A stretch of DNA of 64,000 nt from Mesostigma viride (taxonomy: Eukaryota > Streptophyta > Mesostigmatophyceae > Mesostigmatales > Mesostigmataceae). Below are positions 32,470 through 41,790 of the stretch, in pieces; within the stretch, counting starts at the first letter, position 1, and every line of letters begins with the position of its first letter. The stretch lies in NCBI GenBank assembly GCA_009746045.1, contig RPFO01000502.1, forward strand, positions 62,001 through 126,000, written 5' to 3'. The notes below the pieces were generated by a model. The model was given only the letters and a program-made list of their open reading frames with translations. It did no database searches and had not been told where the DNA came from. The translations under genes and the position numbers were made by a program.

Positions 32470-34848
32470 CTGGACAAGAACACCAATGCAGTTCTGCTGG
32501 CTGGCCTTAAAGACAAGTGGGATGATTTTCGGGGGGCCATGTTGTTCATTCAGCAGAGCCTAGAACCCTTCTCAACTGTCAAGGAACCCAAGGTTAACAA
32601 GGTCCAAGGGGGGGGTGGTCAGGACGGTGCAGGTCCTAGCAGGAAGAAGCTCATCAAGGAGGTGGTAGCTCAGGTCAAGGCGGTGTTCAAGGGTCCCCAG
32701 CAAGGTAAGAAGGCAGGGGGGTCCTCCAAGCAGCAGGGGAAATCAGACAAGGGGGGAAAGGGGAACCCAGGCAGTAAGGCTGGGCCCTCCCAGGGGCCTA
32801 GTCAGAAAGGTAAGCCTCATGACTCCACCCTGTATTGCACCAGGTGCTCATGCAAGGGGCATGAGAGGGATGATTGCTGGAAGGGCAAACCCGAACTTGG
32901 ATCTGATGTGGATGTATGCCCAGGTTGCTGGGAGCCTCGCCACCCGTTACCTGCAGGGGGACGCTGCAACAAGCCCAGGAAGGGAGCCTCAACGGGGCGC
33001 CCCAACAAACAAGCCAGCACTCAGGACGACTGTAAGTCTCCTGTACCCTGGTTTCTCAATGGCCGTGTACCTTCTATTTGCTCTGTGTTGCCTGACAGTG
33101 AGGAAGTGGACTGGGACCTGGCTTATGACATGACGTTAGCACAGGTGGCCCAAGATCCCACTATAGCCTCCTTAGATGCAGCAGCAGATAAGGTTATCTC
33201 CTATGCCAGGTTAGCCCAACAGCTACACAAGGCAATGGGGCATGAGGCAGTGGCAGAAAGGCTGGCCAACAAAATTGATGGCCGTGACCTGGAACAGATG
33301 TGCAGGCATGTCAGGAAGCACTGTGAAGCGTGCCAACTGCATGCACCTAAACCCAAGAGATGGCATGTGGCCACCCCACCACTGGCTAGAGGAAAGCTAG
33401 TAGGGGATGTGATACACGTGGTGAAGGACACGGTGTATTACTTGGTCCTAAAAGATGCCTGGTCTAGGTTTGTGGTGATAGAACCCTTGCCAGGCATGGC
33501 CAATGAACAACTGCACAGAGCCCTGCTGATTGCACTAGCACGGTATCATCCTCAGGAAAAATTAATGCTGGATCAGCAGTTCACGTGGATACAAGATTAT
33601 CCTGATCTGCCCAAGATAGACATTGCTGGGGCTCAAGATCATGAACGCCAGGGGATGATTGAACGTACCATGCGTGCTATCAGGGACCTCATAAAGAAAA
33701 ATGAGTTCAGGACAGCAGAGTCTGGGAGCTATGCTGATAGGACAGCGTGGGCAGCTGAAGTGTGCAGAACTCTGAACACCAAGCCCCTCATGTCTTCTCC
33801 TTTTGGTGAAATCACATCAATTGGCCTGCAATCAGGTAGCTACTCTCAGGAGGTACTAGACCACCACAACACGCAAAGGCAACACTTGGCCAAGTTGCTG
33901 GCAAAAAAGGATAAGAGTAATGCCAGGCCTGTGTTTGAAGTGGGGGATCAGGTACTCTACTATAGGGAGGGGGAAGGGAACAAAGCCCACTCTGGTAGAT
34001 GGCATGGTCCAGCTGAAATCATCAGGTTCTCAGAAACAGGGGACACGGTGACTATTCAGCATCACAGAGAGCGAATGGTTGGCAAGCATAGACTGAAGCT
34101 TTATTACCCTCCTTTGGCAGACGTGTCAGGGGTAGAATTCTTGGACATGGATTCAGAGCCTCAGTCTGGTGGGTTGGTCTCACCCAGTGAATTGGCTAGG
34201 GACATAGCTGATGCAAGCAACACAACCATAGACGCTCCTGTGTTCCTCAGTGGTGCAGCCCCACCACAGCCCACCGGTCCAACTGGGCAGGAGGAACGTG
34301 CACTGGATGAGCAGCAGGTCGCTCCTCCCTCATCTCAGGAACAGCCACGCGAAGCAGCAGATCCTGTTGTCCCCAGGAATAAATTTGCTGAGGCTCTCAA
34401 AGCTCTACATAGAGCACACACTGCCAAGGCACAAATGGCAGCAGGTGCAGCACAAGTCAATGCTGTGGGTGAATCTAACCAGGATCCCAGTATTCTGGCA
34501 GTAGACACACAGGCACAGGTGAGCATCATCAGTGCACAAGCTGTATCTGGCCTAAGTCTGCAACGCTCGCCCTGGGCTAGAGTGTCAGATTTTTCAGGCA
34601 AAACAAAAATGGCAGTCAAAGGCCAAGTGCTAATTCCCATTCTGGGTGTGCCCACTCCCTTCCAGGTAGTAGAGGGCTACAAGGGGAATGCACTGCTGGG
34701 GGAACCATTTGTCTCATACCCTGGAGTTGTCATCTCAGCTGGGAGGTTGAGCGTGACTGGGGTGGGGCAGGTCACCCTGGACCATTTCAAAATTCCTTTA
34801 ACACAGATCAGTGATGGCCTGGAAGCAGCCATCAATGCTGTCACATAA
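32470..34848 (+). CDS. Copia-like Gag end, integrase and protease-like domain
   Basis: The frame continues gag after the gypsy A insertion. A CCHC knuckle CTRCSCKGHERDDC lies at ~32835. Then comes integrase: HHCC zinc motif (HKAMGH ... CEAC, ~33225-33335), and catalytic D (GDVIHVV), D (LMLDQQF), E (QGMIERTMRAI), with an SH3-like tail (DQVLYYREG, RWHGPAEII). Downstream of integrase, ~34480-34760 resembles a retropepsin: AVDTQAQVSIIS and NALLGEPFVS, with DTQ where DTG is expected. No protease is seen between gag and integrase, its place in Ty1/copia. The frame stops at 34848; RT is in another frame. Confidence 0.8.
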   Translation: MDKNTNAVLLAGLKDKWDDFRGAMLFIQQSLEPFSTVKEPKVNKVQGGGGQDGAGPSRKKLIKEVVAQVKAVFKGPQQGKKAGGSSKQQGKSDKGGKGNPGSKAGPSQGPSQKGKPHDSTLYCTRCSCKGHERDDCWKGKPELGSDVDVCPGCWEPRHPLPAGGRCNKPRKGASTGRPNKQASTQDDCKSPVPWFLNGRVPSICSVLPDSEEVDWDLAYDMTLAQVAQDPTIASLDAAADKVISYARLAQQLHKAMGHEAVAERLANKIDGRDLEQMCRHVRKHCEACQLHAPKPKRWHVATPPLARGKLVGDVIHVVKDTVYYLVLKDAWSRFVVIEPLPGMANEQLHRALLIALARYHPQEKLMLDQQFTWIQDYPDLPKIDIAGAQDHERQGMIERTMRAIRDLIKKNEFRTAESGSYADRTAWAAEVCRTLNTKPLMSSPFGEITSIGLQSGSYSQEVLDHHNTQRQHLAKLLAKKDKSNARPVFEVGDQVLYYREGEGNKAHSGRWHGPAEIIRFSETGDTVTIQHHRERMVGKHRLKLYYPPLADVSGVEFLDMDSEPQSGGLVSPSELARDIADASNTTIDAPVFLSGAAPPQPTGPTGQEERALDEQQVAPPSSQEQPREAADPVVPRNKFAEALKALHRAHTAKAQMAAGAAQVNAVGESNQDPSILAVDTQAQVSIISAQAVSGLSLQRSPWARVSDFSGKTKMAVKGQVLIPILGVPTPFQVVEGYKGNALLGEPFVSYPGVVISAGRLSVTGVGQVTLDHFKIPLTQISDGLEAAINAVT

Positions 34849-35747
34849 AATACCTCCCAGGTCAGGAACCCTGTGTTGATTCCCTCATTCATTCTCAGAA
34901 GCTACACCCCTCTGCGTTTGGGCTTGGTAGATGGGACATAGCGTCCATGTCTCCCTTGTCCTATGATGATGTGGTCAAAGACTGTCAAACGCAGATTGGT
35001 TTTCTGAAATGGATGGAAGCCTTTAACAGGGCTAGAGAGGAATGGGTTTGTCCTGATCCACGTAGTAAGTCCCAGGTACCACCTGTAACACCGATTGAGG
35101 CACTGCCACAAGGGGCCAGAAAGCTCAGACTGAAGTTTGTCTGCAAGCATAAACCCCAGGCAGATGGGACACCTCCCATTTTTCATGCCAGACCTTGTGT
35201 CACGGAGTTCAGGGGCTCCACTGAGCTAACAGAGGCTGAACTGTATACCCCAGGTATTCAGCAGACGTCTCTTAAGGTCCTGTTGGCCACTTTCCTTCAC
35301 CATCTGAATGCTGGTAAGGACTACGTGTGTAAAGCCACTGACATTAAGCGTGCCTTCCTTAAAGGCAACCCTGACATAGCCCAAAAGGTGTGGAGGGGTC
35401 AAGTCTATGTGGTAAACACTCCCAAAGTCTGGGCTGGGGACATCAAGGAACCTCATCTAAGACCTAACTTGGGGGTAGAAGGGCTTCAGTCAGCACCTAA
35501 AATTTTTAGGCTGTCTGCCCAAGAGGTCTTCCTGAAGCTGGGGGCCCAGTATGATGATATTGACCCTTGTTTCTTCACCATCCCTCATCCTGCTGGTATG
35601 ATGATGTTTGTGTGGCATGGGGATGATCAGCTCATTACTGGTCCCAGGGCAGCTGTGGAGGATTTCATTGCTCAAGTGTCTGCTAGCTTTGAATTAGGCA
35701 AGCAGCTGGAGCTGGGAAAGATCCTGTCAAGTTCTGTGGCATCATTC
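34848..35747 (+). pseudogene. Copia-like reverse transcriptase domain
   Basis: The frame is open from 34848, overlapping the previous stop, and reads KYLPGQEPCVDSLIHSQKLH before the first ATG at 34947. This suggests a -1 shift (programmed or mutational) instead of a separate start. RT motifs are: KLRLKFVCKHK...DGT, ATDIKRAFLKG (catalytic D), VEGLQSAPKIF (copia-type LYGLKQAP position) and FVWHGDDQLITG, with HGDD in place of YVDD but both aspartates kept. The frame is lost at about 35720, after FELGKQLELGK. Confidence 0.8.
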
Positions 35748-36529
35748 TGAACCTGTTTAAGGAGCAGAAGGAGTGGGTGTGTTCTCTCAAAGCCTCCCCT
35801 GAGTATGTCATGTCTTGCAAAGATGTTCTTCCCTCTGACATCACTCCTGATCTCTGTCCCACTATTAGGGGTAAGCTAGGTTGGCTGTGTGCCACTTGTG
35901 CTCCTCACCTGGCAGTGGTCAGCAGAGTGGATGATGATGTCCTTCTGGAGGTAGGGTCCAGGGCTATTAAACAGGTGTTGCATGATGGCCCTCCCCTTAT
36001 TCTTCATGCTTTGGATCTGTTCCAACCCATCCACATCACATGCATGATGGACAGTTCCATGGAGTCACGGGTAGTCACTAAGGTACAAGCCAGAGAGGCA
36101 GGTCTCTTTATGTTGTCTAACCCCACTGGCAAGCAATCTTTGGTTTCCTGGTTCAGCAGACTCCACAAGCGCAAGGCAGTCAGCAGCAATGTAGCGGAAT
36201 GCCGTGCTGTGGTCTCAGCTGTGTTGCATGCCAGGTACTTGAACCATCTGCTGGTGTGGTTGCAGCATCAGGCTGGTAGTTATGCTGGTGTCAAATCTCA
36301 TCTGCTGACTGACAGTCAATCCCTTCTCTCCTTCCTGGACAACCCCTTGGCTGTGCACACCGATTTGGACTGGATTGTCCTCAAGCAGGAGTGTACCTAT
36401 CTGGAGTCCAAGACTCACATCCGAGACCCTGACAATGCAGCAGATGCACTCACAAAAGTGCCACAGGCTGCAGGGCCTCAGTACAGAATCCTATACACGC
36501 TGATGAACCCATATAACGGCAGAGGGTGA
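35720..36529 (+). pseudogene. Copia-like connection and RNase H domain
   Basis: Continues the RT after a frame change (PVKFCGIILNLFKEQKEW from about 35725). RNase H motifs: MMDSSMESR, NVAECRAVVSAV, LLTDSQSLLSFL and DPDNAADALTK. The ORF ends at the stop at 36529, and the order and spacing match the fragment at 59-1131. RNase H removes the RNA template during reverse transcription. Confidence 0.82.
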
Positions 36530-36904
36530 AGTGCCTCAGCCTAGGGCTATTAGCACCAGATAGGAGGGTGGTCATGGGGTGGCAGGGTCCGAAGTGTCCC
36601 ACCCGTAAGACTCTCTTTGCGTCATTAAAGATTGAGGTCAGAAGGGTCCTCCTTTATTGATGGCTTGTTCTTTGTCAATAAAACGTGTGGTCATTTTTTC
36701 TGACAATGGTCTTCCTAACACAGGCACCCAACCAGTGGGGATGTTGTATCCAACACGGAGGAGCTATGGGCGCTTTTATAAATGCATCTCTTTCAGTGTC
36801 CTGGTTGTCCCTGTAGGGAACCTTGCTTATCAGTAGTGGTTGGCATATGAGTGGGTTGTGGGAAGAGTCTTCCCCTCACTCCCCAAAAGAAAAGTAATAA
36901 TGGG
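36530..36904 (+). other. Copia 3' non-coding region and polypurine tract
   Basis: No gene. Contains CAATAAAACG-type signals near 36677 and ends in the purine-rich AAAAGAAAAGTAATAATGGG directly before the 3' LTR. Confidence 0.6.
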
Positions 36905-37424
36905 AGTTATTCTAGGACTTCAGGCCTAGACTATCAGTACACGTGGCGTTGTCCCCGTCTCCCAAGTGGGATACGGACATGGACGGTGGTGTAGTACACT
37001 GGACATATCTCTACTAGGGTTTAGATCCGCACGTGCCATATTGGGCACGTGGGTGCTAGATATTAGCACTGAGATATGTAGGGCACACGCACGTGGGTAT
37101 TCACGTGGTAGGGTTTATGAGCTGTGATGCAGACCACAAGGTGGTTGCAGTGCTAGTCCTGTACGGAGGTCCTAGGGGAGGTCCAGGACCATCCACGTAG
37201 TGCTGTTAGGCAGCCGGTGCCTGTGGGCATCGTATCAGTCCTAGCTGGAGTAGATCTAGCTGGACGGAGCCAGCACCTCATTGGTTAGCACTAGTACAGG
37301 ATAGCTAGGTTACCCTAACCTACGTGCCCATGCAATCCAGCTTGGCAAGCTTGCATGGATTGATATATGCCAGCCATTGCATAATCAAAAAGACGTTCGC
37401 ATCCATTGCACGAGTGCTATAACT
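36905..37424 (+). repeat. 3' LTR of the copia-like element
   Basis: 520 bp; one noticed C/G difference from the 5' LTR (GTGCCG versus GTGGCG). Followed by ACCCC, the second target copy. Confidence 0.92.
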
Positions 37425-37429
37425 ACCCC

Positions 37430-37722
37430 TTGCTCCGATACTCGCGAATCTCAGTGGCCACCTCTTTCTCCACCAAGGGAAACTTGGCCGTAGTCGGGTT
37501 TCTGACACGACTTGGGCACTTCTTCCCCGCTAGCTTGGGGTTGTCTGCTGCAGCCTTGATGGCCGCCTCCTCTGTGAGCATGCGGTTGAAGGTTGAAATC
37601 GGGATGGGGGGGTCGCTAGTTTTGCAGAATTGGCGCTGCGACAATCCGCTCTCGTGAAAGGCGTCCAGAATCTTCCGCTTGGTGCGCATATCCCTGAACA
37701 TTAATTTCATCTCGCGGCGCAC
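37430..37722 (-). pseudogene. Pogo/CENP-B-like DNA-binding protein exon, broken by copia
   Basis: The minus-strand frame reads RTKRKILDAFHESGLSQRQF, TSDPPIPISTFNRML, then TTAKFPLVEKEVATEIREYR. This matches the N-terminal helix-turn-helix pair of pogo/Tigger-type transposases and CENP-B (first HTH, then a Tc5-type HTH beginning with a PxxEKE segment). The exon is cut at 37429 by the copia element; its last codons lie at 18022-18046. Upstream (37723-37843) another open segment ends at a GTAAGC site, but a usable acceptor close by was not clear. The DDE domain was not found in the window. It could be a domesticated gene or a transposon remnant. Confidence 0.55.
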
Positions 37723-38224
37723 GGCTTACTTTTTCGCCCTTGTCAGCTGGTTTGTCGGAGTTAACCAGCCCCGCTTCTGATGCCGTGGTTAGCCCTGCCT
37801 GTCGTAGTTGCTTTTCCCTCGTCCTCGGTGACATGCGGCACAAGAAAGCTTGCAGGTCCAGACCTGCGGGGGCCGGGCATCACGCGAGCCGCCGACAGCT
37901 GGCCCTGCGGATGATGGACTGCACTCCGGCTCGCCTGACCCGCTCGCCATAGCGGCTCACCGTATATAGTTAGAGACCTCAGACCACGGATGCAGTCACG
38001 TGTTCAATAATTAGTTAATTGATCATTAACTGATGCAGCTGACTAGCACTCTCTAACAAAAGTCACGTGCCAACGTACTGTACGTAGCCAGCGTGTGCCT
38101 CTCTCACCTCCTTACAGTATAGGTACCATGTTAATTACGCCGGCAGAAGGGGAATTCATAAGGTGGGGCGCCTACAGTGCCACGTGTACTGATGTACGGT
38201 TATTGTGGATGCGACAGCCCACCG

Positions 38225-38545
38225 ACCAACACAGCAAGGTGGGCCACCTGTTCCACGTACTCAGATTTTGGAAGAGCCAGTCCCACCAACGCAGCAACTC
38301 AACGCAGCAAGGTGGGGCACCTGTTCCACGTACTTAGATTTTGGATGGGACTGTTCCACCTACGCAGCAAGGTGGGGCACCTGTTCCTCGTACTCAGATT
38401 TTGTAAGGGACTGTTCCACATACGCAGCAAGGTGGGCCACATGTTCCACGTACTCGGATTTTGGATGGGACTGTCCCACCTACGCGGCAAGGTGGGGCAC
38501 CTGTTCCACGTACTCAGATTGTGGTTGAGACCGTCCCACAGGCGC
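38225..38545. repeat. Tandem ~62-bp repeats (GGTGGGGCACCTGTTCCACGTAC)
   Basis: About five copies of a unit containing GCAAGGTGGG(G/C)CACCTGTTC then CACGTACTCAGATTTTGG. Frames are open through the array in several registers because of the periodicity. Confidence 0.85.
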
Positions 38546-38559
38546 ATACAGCCCACTTC

Positions 38560-38634
38560 CACGGCTACGTGGTACGCGAACCGTCCCACTTTCACGGCTA
38601 AGTGGTACGCGAACCGTCCCACTTTCACGGCTAA
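38560..38634. repeat. 31-bp tandem repeat, left part
   Basis: Unit GTGGTACGCGAACCGTCCCA plus CTTTCACGGCTAA, two to three copies. The array resumes at 39308 on the other side of the MITE. Confidence 0.85.
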
Positions 38635-39307
38635 GGGCTAACTCACACGGGTCGCGATCCGTAGTTCGTGAGCACTCTTGTCATGCGTGGCAGGAATCTT
38701 CTCACGGCGTCGGCAGATAGTGCCGGAAAACGGGCATGGTTCGCGACCCGACTTTGTGGTTCGCGGGAAATCGTGTCGCGACCCATGTTCGCGAGCGAAA
38801 AGTCCACGTGTCCGTGAATCGAACCTGACAAGTGCGAAAAAGACCTGAAAGTACGGGAATTCATGGTACGAATTCAGTCGGCGTAGAACCAGTACGGCAG
38901 GGTGCTGAGGAAAACTGGACAGCTTCGATCCAGCGAAGCCGGTCTCGCCAGGAAGAATTTAGTATCGTCCAGTAAAGACAAATAATCACTGGATACACCC
39001 GAATAATCAGAATACGATATCGTAGATATCCCCTGTATGTGTAAATCCAAGGACAGGTGGCGACAACGAGGAGATTGAGGAGGAGTGCGGAAAAGAGCGG
39101 AAAGTGCGGAAATGCCAGCAAAAAAGGTACTGTGAACCAATCTTTATCTATCTGAACAATCCGAACGCCCGCGACCCGCCGTGTGAGTGCGACCGGTTCG
39201 TCAACCAATTTCTGTTCCACGTGGCAGAAGGTTCGATGCCACTCGGCAAAGCGGTTCGCGAACCATGACCGTACGAACCACGGATCGCGACCCGTGTGAG
39301 TTGGCCC
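38635..39307. mobile_element. MITE of PIF/Harbinger type
   Basis: A 673-bp element with 35-bp terminal inverted repeats, 33 of 35 matching. The left end begins GGGCTAACTCACACGGGTCG; the right end is the complement of GGGCCAACTCACACGGGTCG. It is flanked by TAA on both sides (38632-38634 and 39308-39310), the 3-bp TTA/TAA duplication typical of PIF/Harbinger. It interrupts the unit CACGGCTAAGTGG of a tandem array, so the empty site is visible in neighbouring units. Internal ORFs do not resemble a transposase, so it is non-autonomous. Confidence 0.85.
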
Positions 39308-39440
39308 TAAGTGGTACGCGAACCGTCCCACTTTCACGGCTAAGTGGTACGCGAACCGTCCCACTTTCACGGCTAAGTGGTACGCGAACCGTCCCACTTT
39401 CACGGCTACGTAGTACGCAAACGTCCCACTTCCACGTGGT
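39308..39440. repeat. 31-bp tandem repeat, right part
   Basis: Continuation of the array at 38560-38634, about four further copies ending near 39440. Confidence 0.85.
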
Positions 39441-39651
39441 GTGGGAACAGCCCAAGTACCCGTGAGGCGGTGTACTGTACTGTGTACATATACACACAAG
39501 TGGTCACATATCACTACCAACTTGCTACCAAGACCTATATTTCACTACACCGCACATACGTATTGTATATAATTCGACGTGGCTTTATTATCAAGTATCG
39601 TTAACTGCATAAATACTTGCACTCCGTGAGCAGCTAGCGGTACAATATAGC

Positions 39652-40194
39652 TTGTTTTTCTTCTTGAAACAATGGATTAAAGCGCTTCATCATGGTTCAG
39701 AGGCAGATTCGGAGGCTGCTTATGAGGCAGCTTCCGGGGCCTCTACACCGGTGAAGGTCCAGCCCAGCGTTGATGTTGATGATGAGTTGAACTCCACCCC
39801 AGACCTAGCGTCCTCTACAAATGATGAGGACATAAGTACCAAGGCATCGCCTTCAGGTCTTACAGTGATCCAGGAAGAACAACCAGCTTCTGCATCCTTG
39901 GCTTCTGAGACTCACAACCGGCAAGGGAATGAAGCGGAGGCCGTTTTGGCAAGAACAGATTCCGGGGGGTCTTCAGATTCCGGGGATTCGGAGAAGTTTT
40001 GGAAGCTGGTGCGCACCCAGAAAGGCATTCTCTTACCGACCAAGAAGCCGGGGCAGTTTCTACACGTCGCAGCTGGTTCAAGCTCTGAGCCCAGCGATTC
40101 AAGTTCTGAGGATAATGAAGGGAATTCCAGTGACGAAGAGTGGTCCGTGGACGTCAGCTCTGGTCAACCCGATGTCGGTTCTTTGCAAATATGA
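39652..40194 (+). CDS. Hypothetical acidic Ser-rich protein segment
   Basis: An open frame of 180 codons with no internal Met and a TTG at its left edge. It is preceded by ACAATATAG, a possible splice acceptor, so it may be a last exon. Composition is acidic and Ser-rich (SSSEPSDSSSEDNEG, SSDEEWSVDVSS) around a short ordered-looking part, EKFWKLVRTQKGILLPTKKP. No domain recognised. The downstream ~550 bp (40195-40760) is AT-rich with no gene seen and could be 3' UTR. Confidence 0.35.
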   Translation: MFFFLKQWIKALHHGSEADSEAAYEAASGASTPVKVQPSVDVDDELNSTPDLASSTNDEDISTKASPSGLTVIQEEQPASASLASETHNRQGNEAEAVLARTDSGGSSDSGDSEKFWKLVRTQKGILLPTKKPGQFLHVAAGSSSEPSDSSSEDNEGNSSDEEWSVDVSSGQPDVGSLQI

Positions 40195-40917
40195 CTGAAC
40201 ACAGGTGCGTGATTCAGAATCCTTCCAATCACGAATCCCGTTGCTGGGTTCCCCATGATGGCCATTGTGCTGATGCTTAAAGGGTTTTCGCATGAGGAAA
40301 TGTGAGGCCATGTGCATTATAACCGCGTTGTTCAGTTTGGGGTAATTCCAAGTGTGGGCACAAAGTTTGCGCATTCATTCATTGTGTTCATGTAGTTCTG
40401 TTTTGTGCAACCATGCACTACATGCAGGCTGCAGGCTAGGCGTATTGTGTTGATGGACAGTTTTTTGCAAGCACGATCGAATGCGAGGCCTTGTGAATTT
40501 TAATGCCTGCGTGGACGTCATAGGCAATCATGCATACATGGGTGTGTGCATAATAAAAATGCTGTCAATTTTCACAACCATACACGTGCAGGCACACACA
40601 TGGCCGTGTGGATGATGTGAAATTTTTTGCCACCATGTATATGCATGGCCATGAGGTGCGGCATGGTTATTCATGATTCCTTACTTGAAAATCTGGCACC
40701 CTTTTTACACCATTACAACAACCATGGATGCATTCTCTTGCCCACATCTTGCTAGCACGGTAATTGTTTGAGTCAATCTTTTATGATCCTAATCCAAAGC
40801 TTCCGAGTTATGACGTGGTTGTACATGTGCATCACTTGGATTATGGCGATTGCAGACCCAGTCATCAAGTTTCGCACGTACGAGCGCTTGGCTGACCTGG
40901 AGCCTGTTGTCTTGTAC

Positions 40918-40968
40918 ATGATTGCCCGAATTCTCCCGATTTCTGGCCTGCGCAGGTTGTCTCCTTGA
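40918..40968 (+). repeat. Dispersed 45-bp repeat
   Basis: ATTCTCCCGATTTCTGGCC followed by TGCGC and GGTTGTCTCCTTGAT also occurs at 58629-58672. It has no known identity; in both places it stands at the edge of a different sequence. Confidence 0.6.
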
Positions 40969-41029
40969 TGATGGCGGTGGCGACTGCACCACGATGTCAT
41001 TTCTTATCGTGGTGTTGTTATGTTGTTGT

Positions 41030-41295
41030 TATATGGTGGGGGTGGGGGTGGGGTGGGGTGGGTGGGGGTGGGGTGGGGGTGGGGTGGGGGTGGGGTGGGG
41101 GTGGGGTGGGGGGGGGTGGGGGGGGGTGGGGGTGGGGGTGGGGGTGGGGGTGGGGTGGGGGTGGGGGTGGGGTGGGGGTGGGGGTGGGGGTGGGGGTGGG
41201 GGGTGGGAAGTGGGGTGAAGTGGGGTGAAGTGGGGTGAAGTGGGGTGAAGTGGGGTGAAGTGGGGTGAAGTGGGGTGAAGTGGGGGTGGGGGGTT
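41030..41295. repeat. GGGGTG microsatellite and AGTGGGGTGA decamer array
   Basis: 41030-41212 is a strongly G-biased (GGGGGTG)n tract. 41213-41285 holds about eight copies of the decamer AGTGGGGTGA. The G strand could form quadruplexes. Confidence 0.95.
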
Positions 41296-41524
41296 CTAAC
41301 CCCACCCCCATGCACCATATAACAATAACAATGTTGTCATACAAATCTGCAAGAACTACCATATTTGCACTTGATTGATTTAATTTCCAGCGTATTATCG
41401 GTTGCACACAGATCAAGTGTCCCTACGCCATGAGCAAACGTGCAGAATAGGTAGCATGCCCCATAGGAGTAATAGGGACATGTATGTATAACATATGTAG
41501 GAGTATGACACATAGAGCCCATAT

Positions 41525-41790
41525 GTGCGTAGCCACTACATTCAGGAAGGTGGGACACATAGAAACATACAGTTAGGTGGGACACAGCTTCAAGTTCGGG
41601 TAGGTGAGACAGACCTGTATCACAAATGCCGGTAGGTGGGACACCATGTTTTTCCAAATTCAACAAGGTGGGACATAATTTCAGTTAGGTGGGACACCTG
41701 AACATGTCCCGCTTTGCTGAATTTGTCCCACCTACCGGAGTTGGAACACTGTCCCACCTACGTGAGCTGCCCCTGTAGGGGGTAAAGGTG
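41525..41790. repeat. Second GTGGGACA cluster (inverse copy of 16200-16470)
   Basis: GGTGGGACA recurs at intervals, then in inverse form (TGTCCCACC) near 41705-41765. The right end CACCTACGTGAGCTGCCCCT is the complement of the start of the other cluster. Confidence 0.6.

Larger units (their letters stand above)
18052..37424 (+). mobile_element. Copia-like LTR retrotransposon with a nested chromovirus
   Basis: LTRs of 520 bp at 18052-18571 and 36905-37424 differ at one noticed base. A 5-bp target duplication ACCCC flanks them (18047-18051 and 37425-37429). The LTR ends are AGTTAT...ATAACT, not TG...CA. The interior codes for gag, integrase, a protease-like domain, RT and RNase H. The gag is interrupted at 20857-32464 by gypsy A; without it the element is about 7.8 kb. 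Near-identical LTRs mean recent insertion. Confidence 0.92.

Noticed and set aside
40965-41318. Gly/Trp-rich and Pro/His-rich ORFs
   Set aside because: Produced by the GGGGTG microsatellite in all frames.
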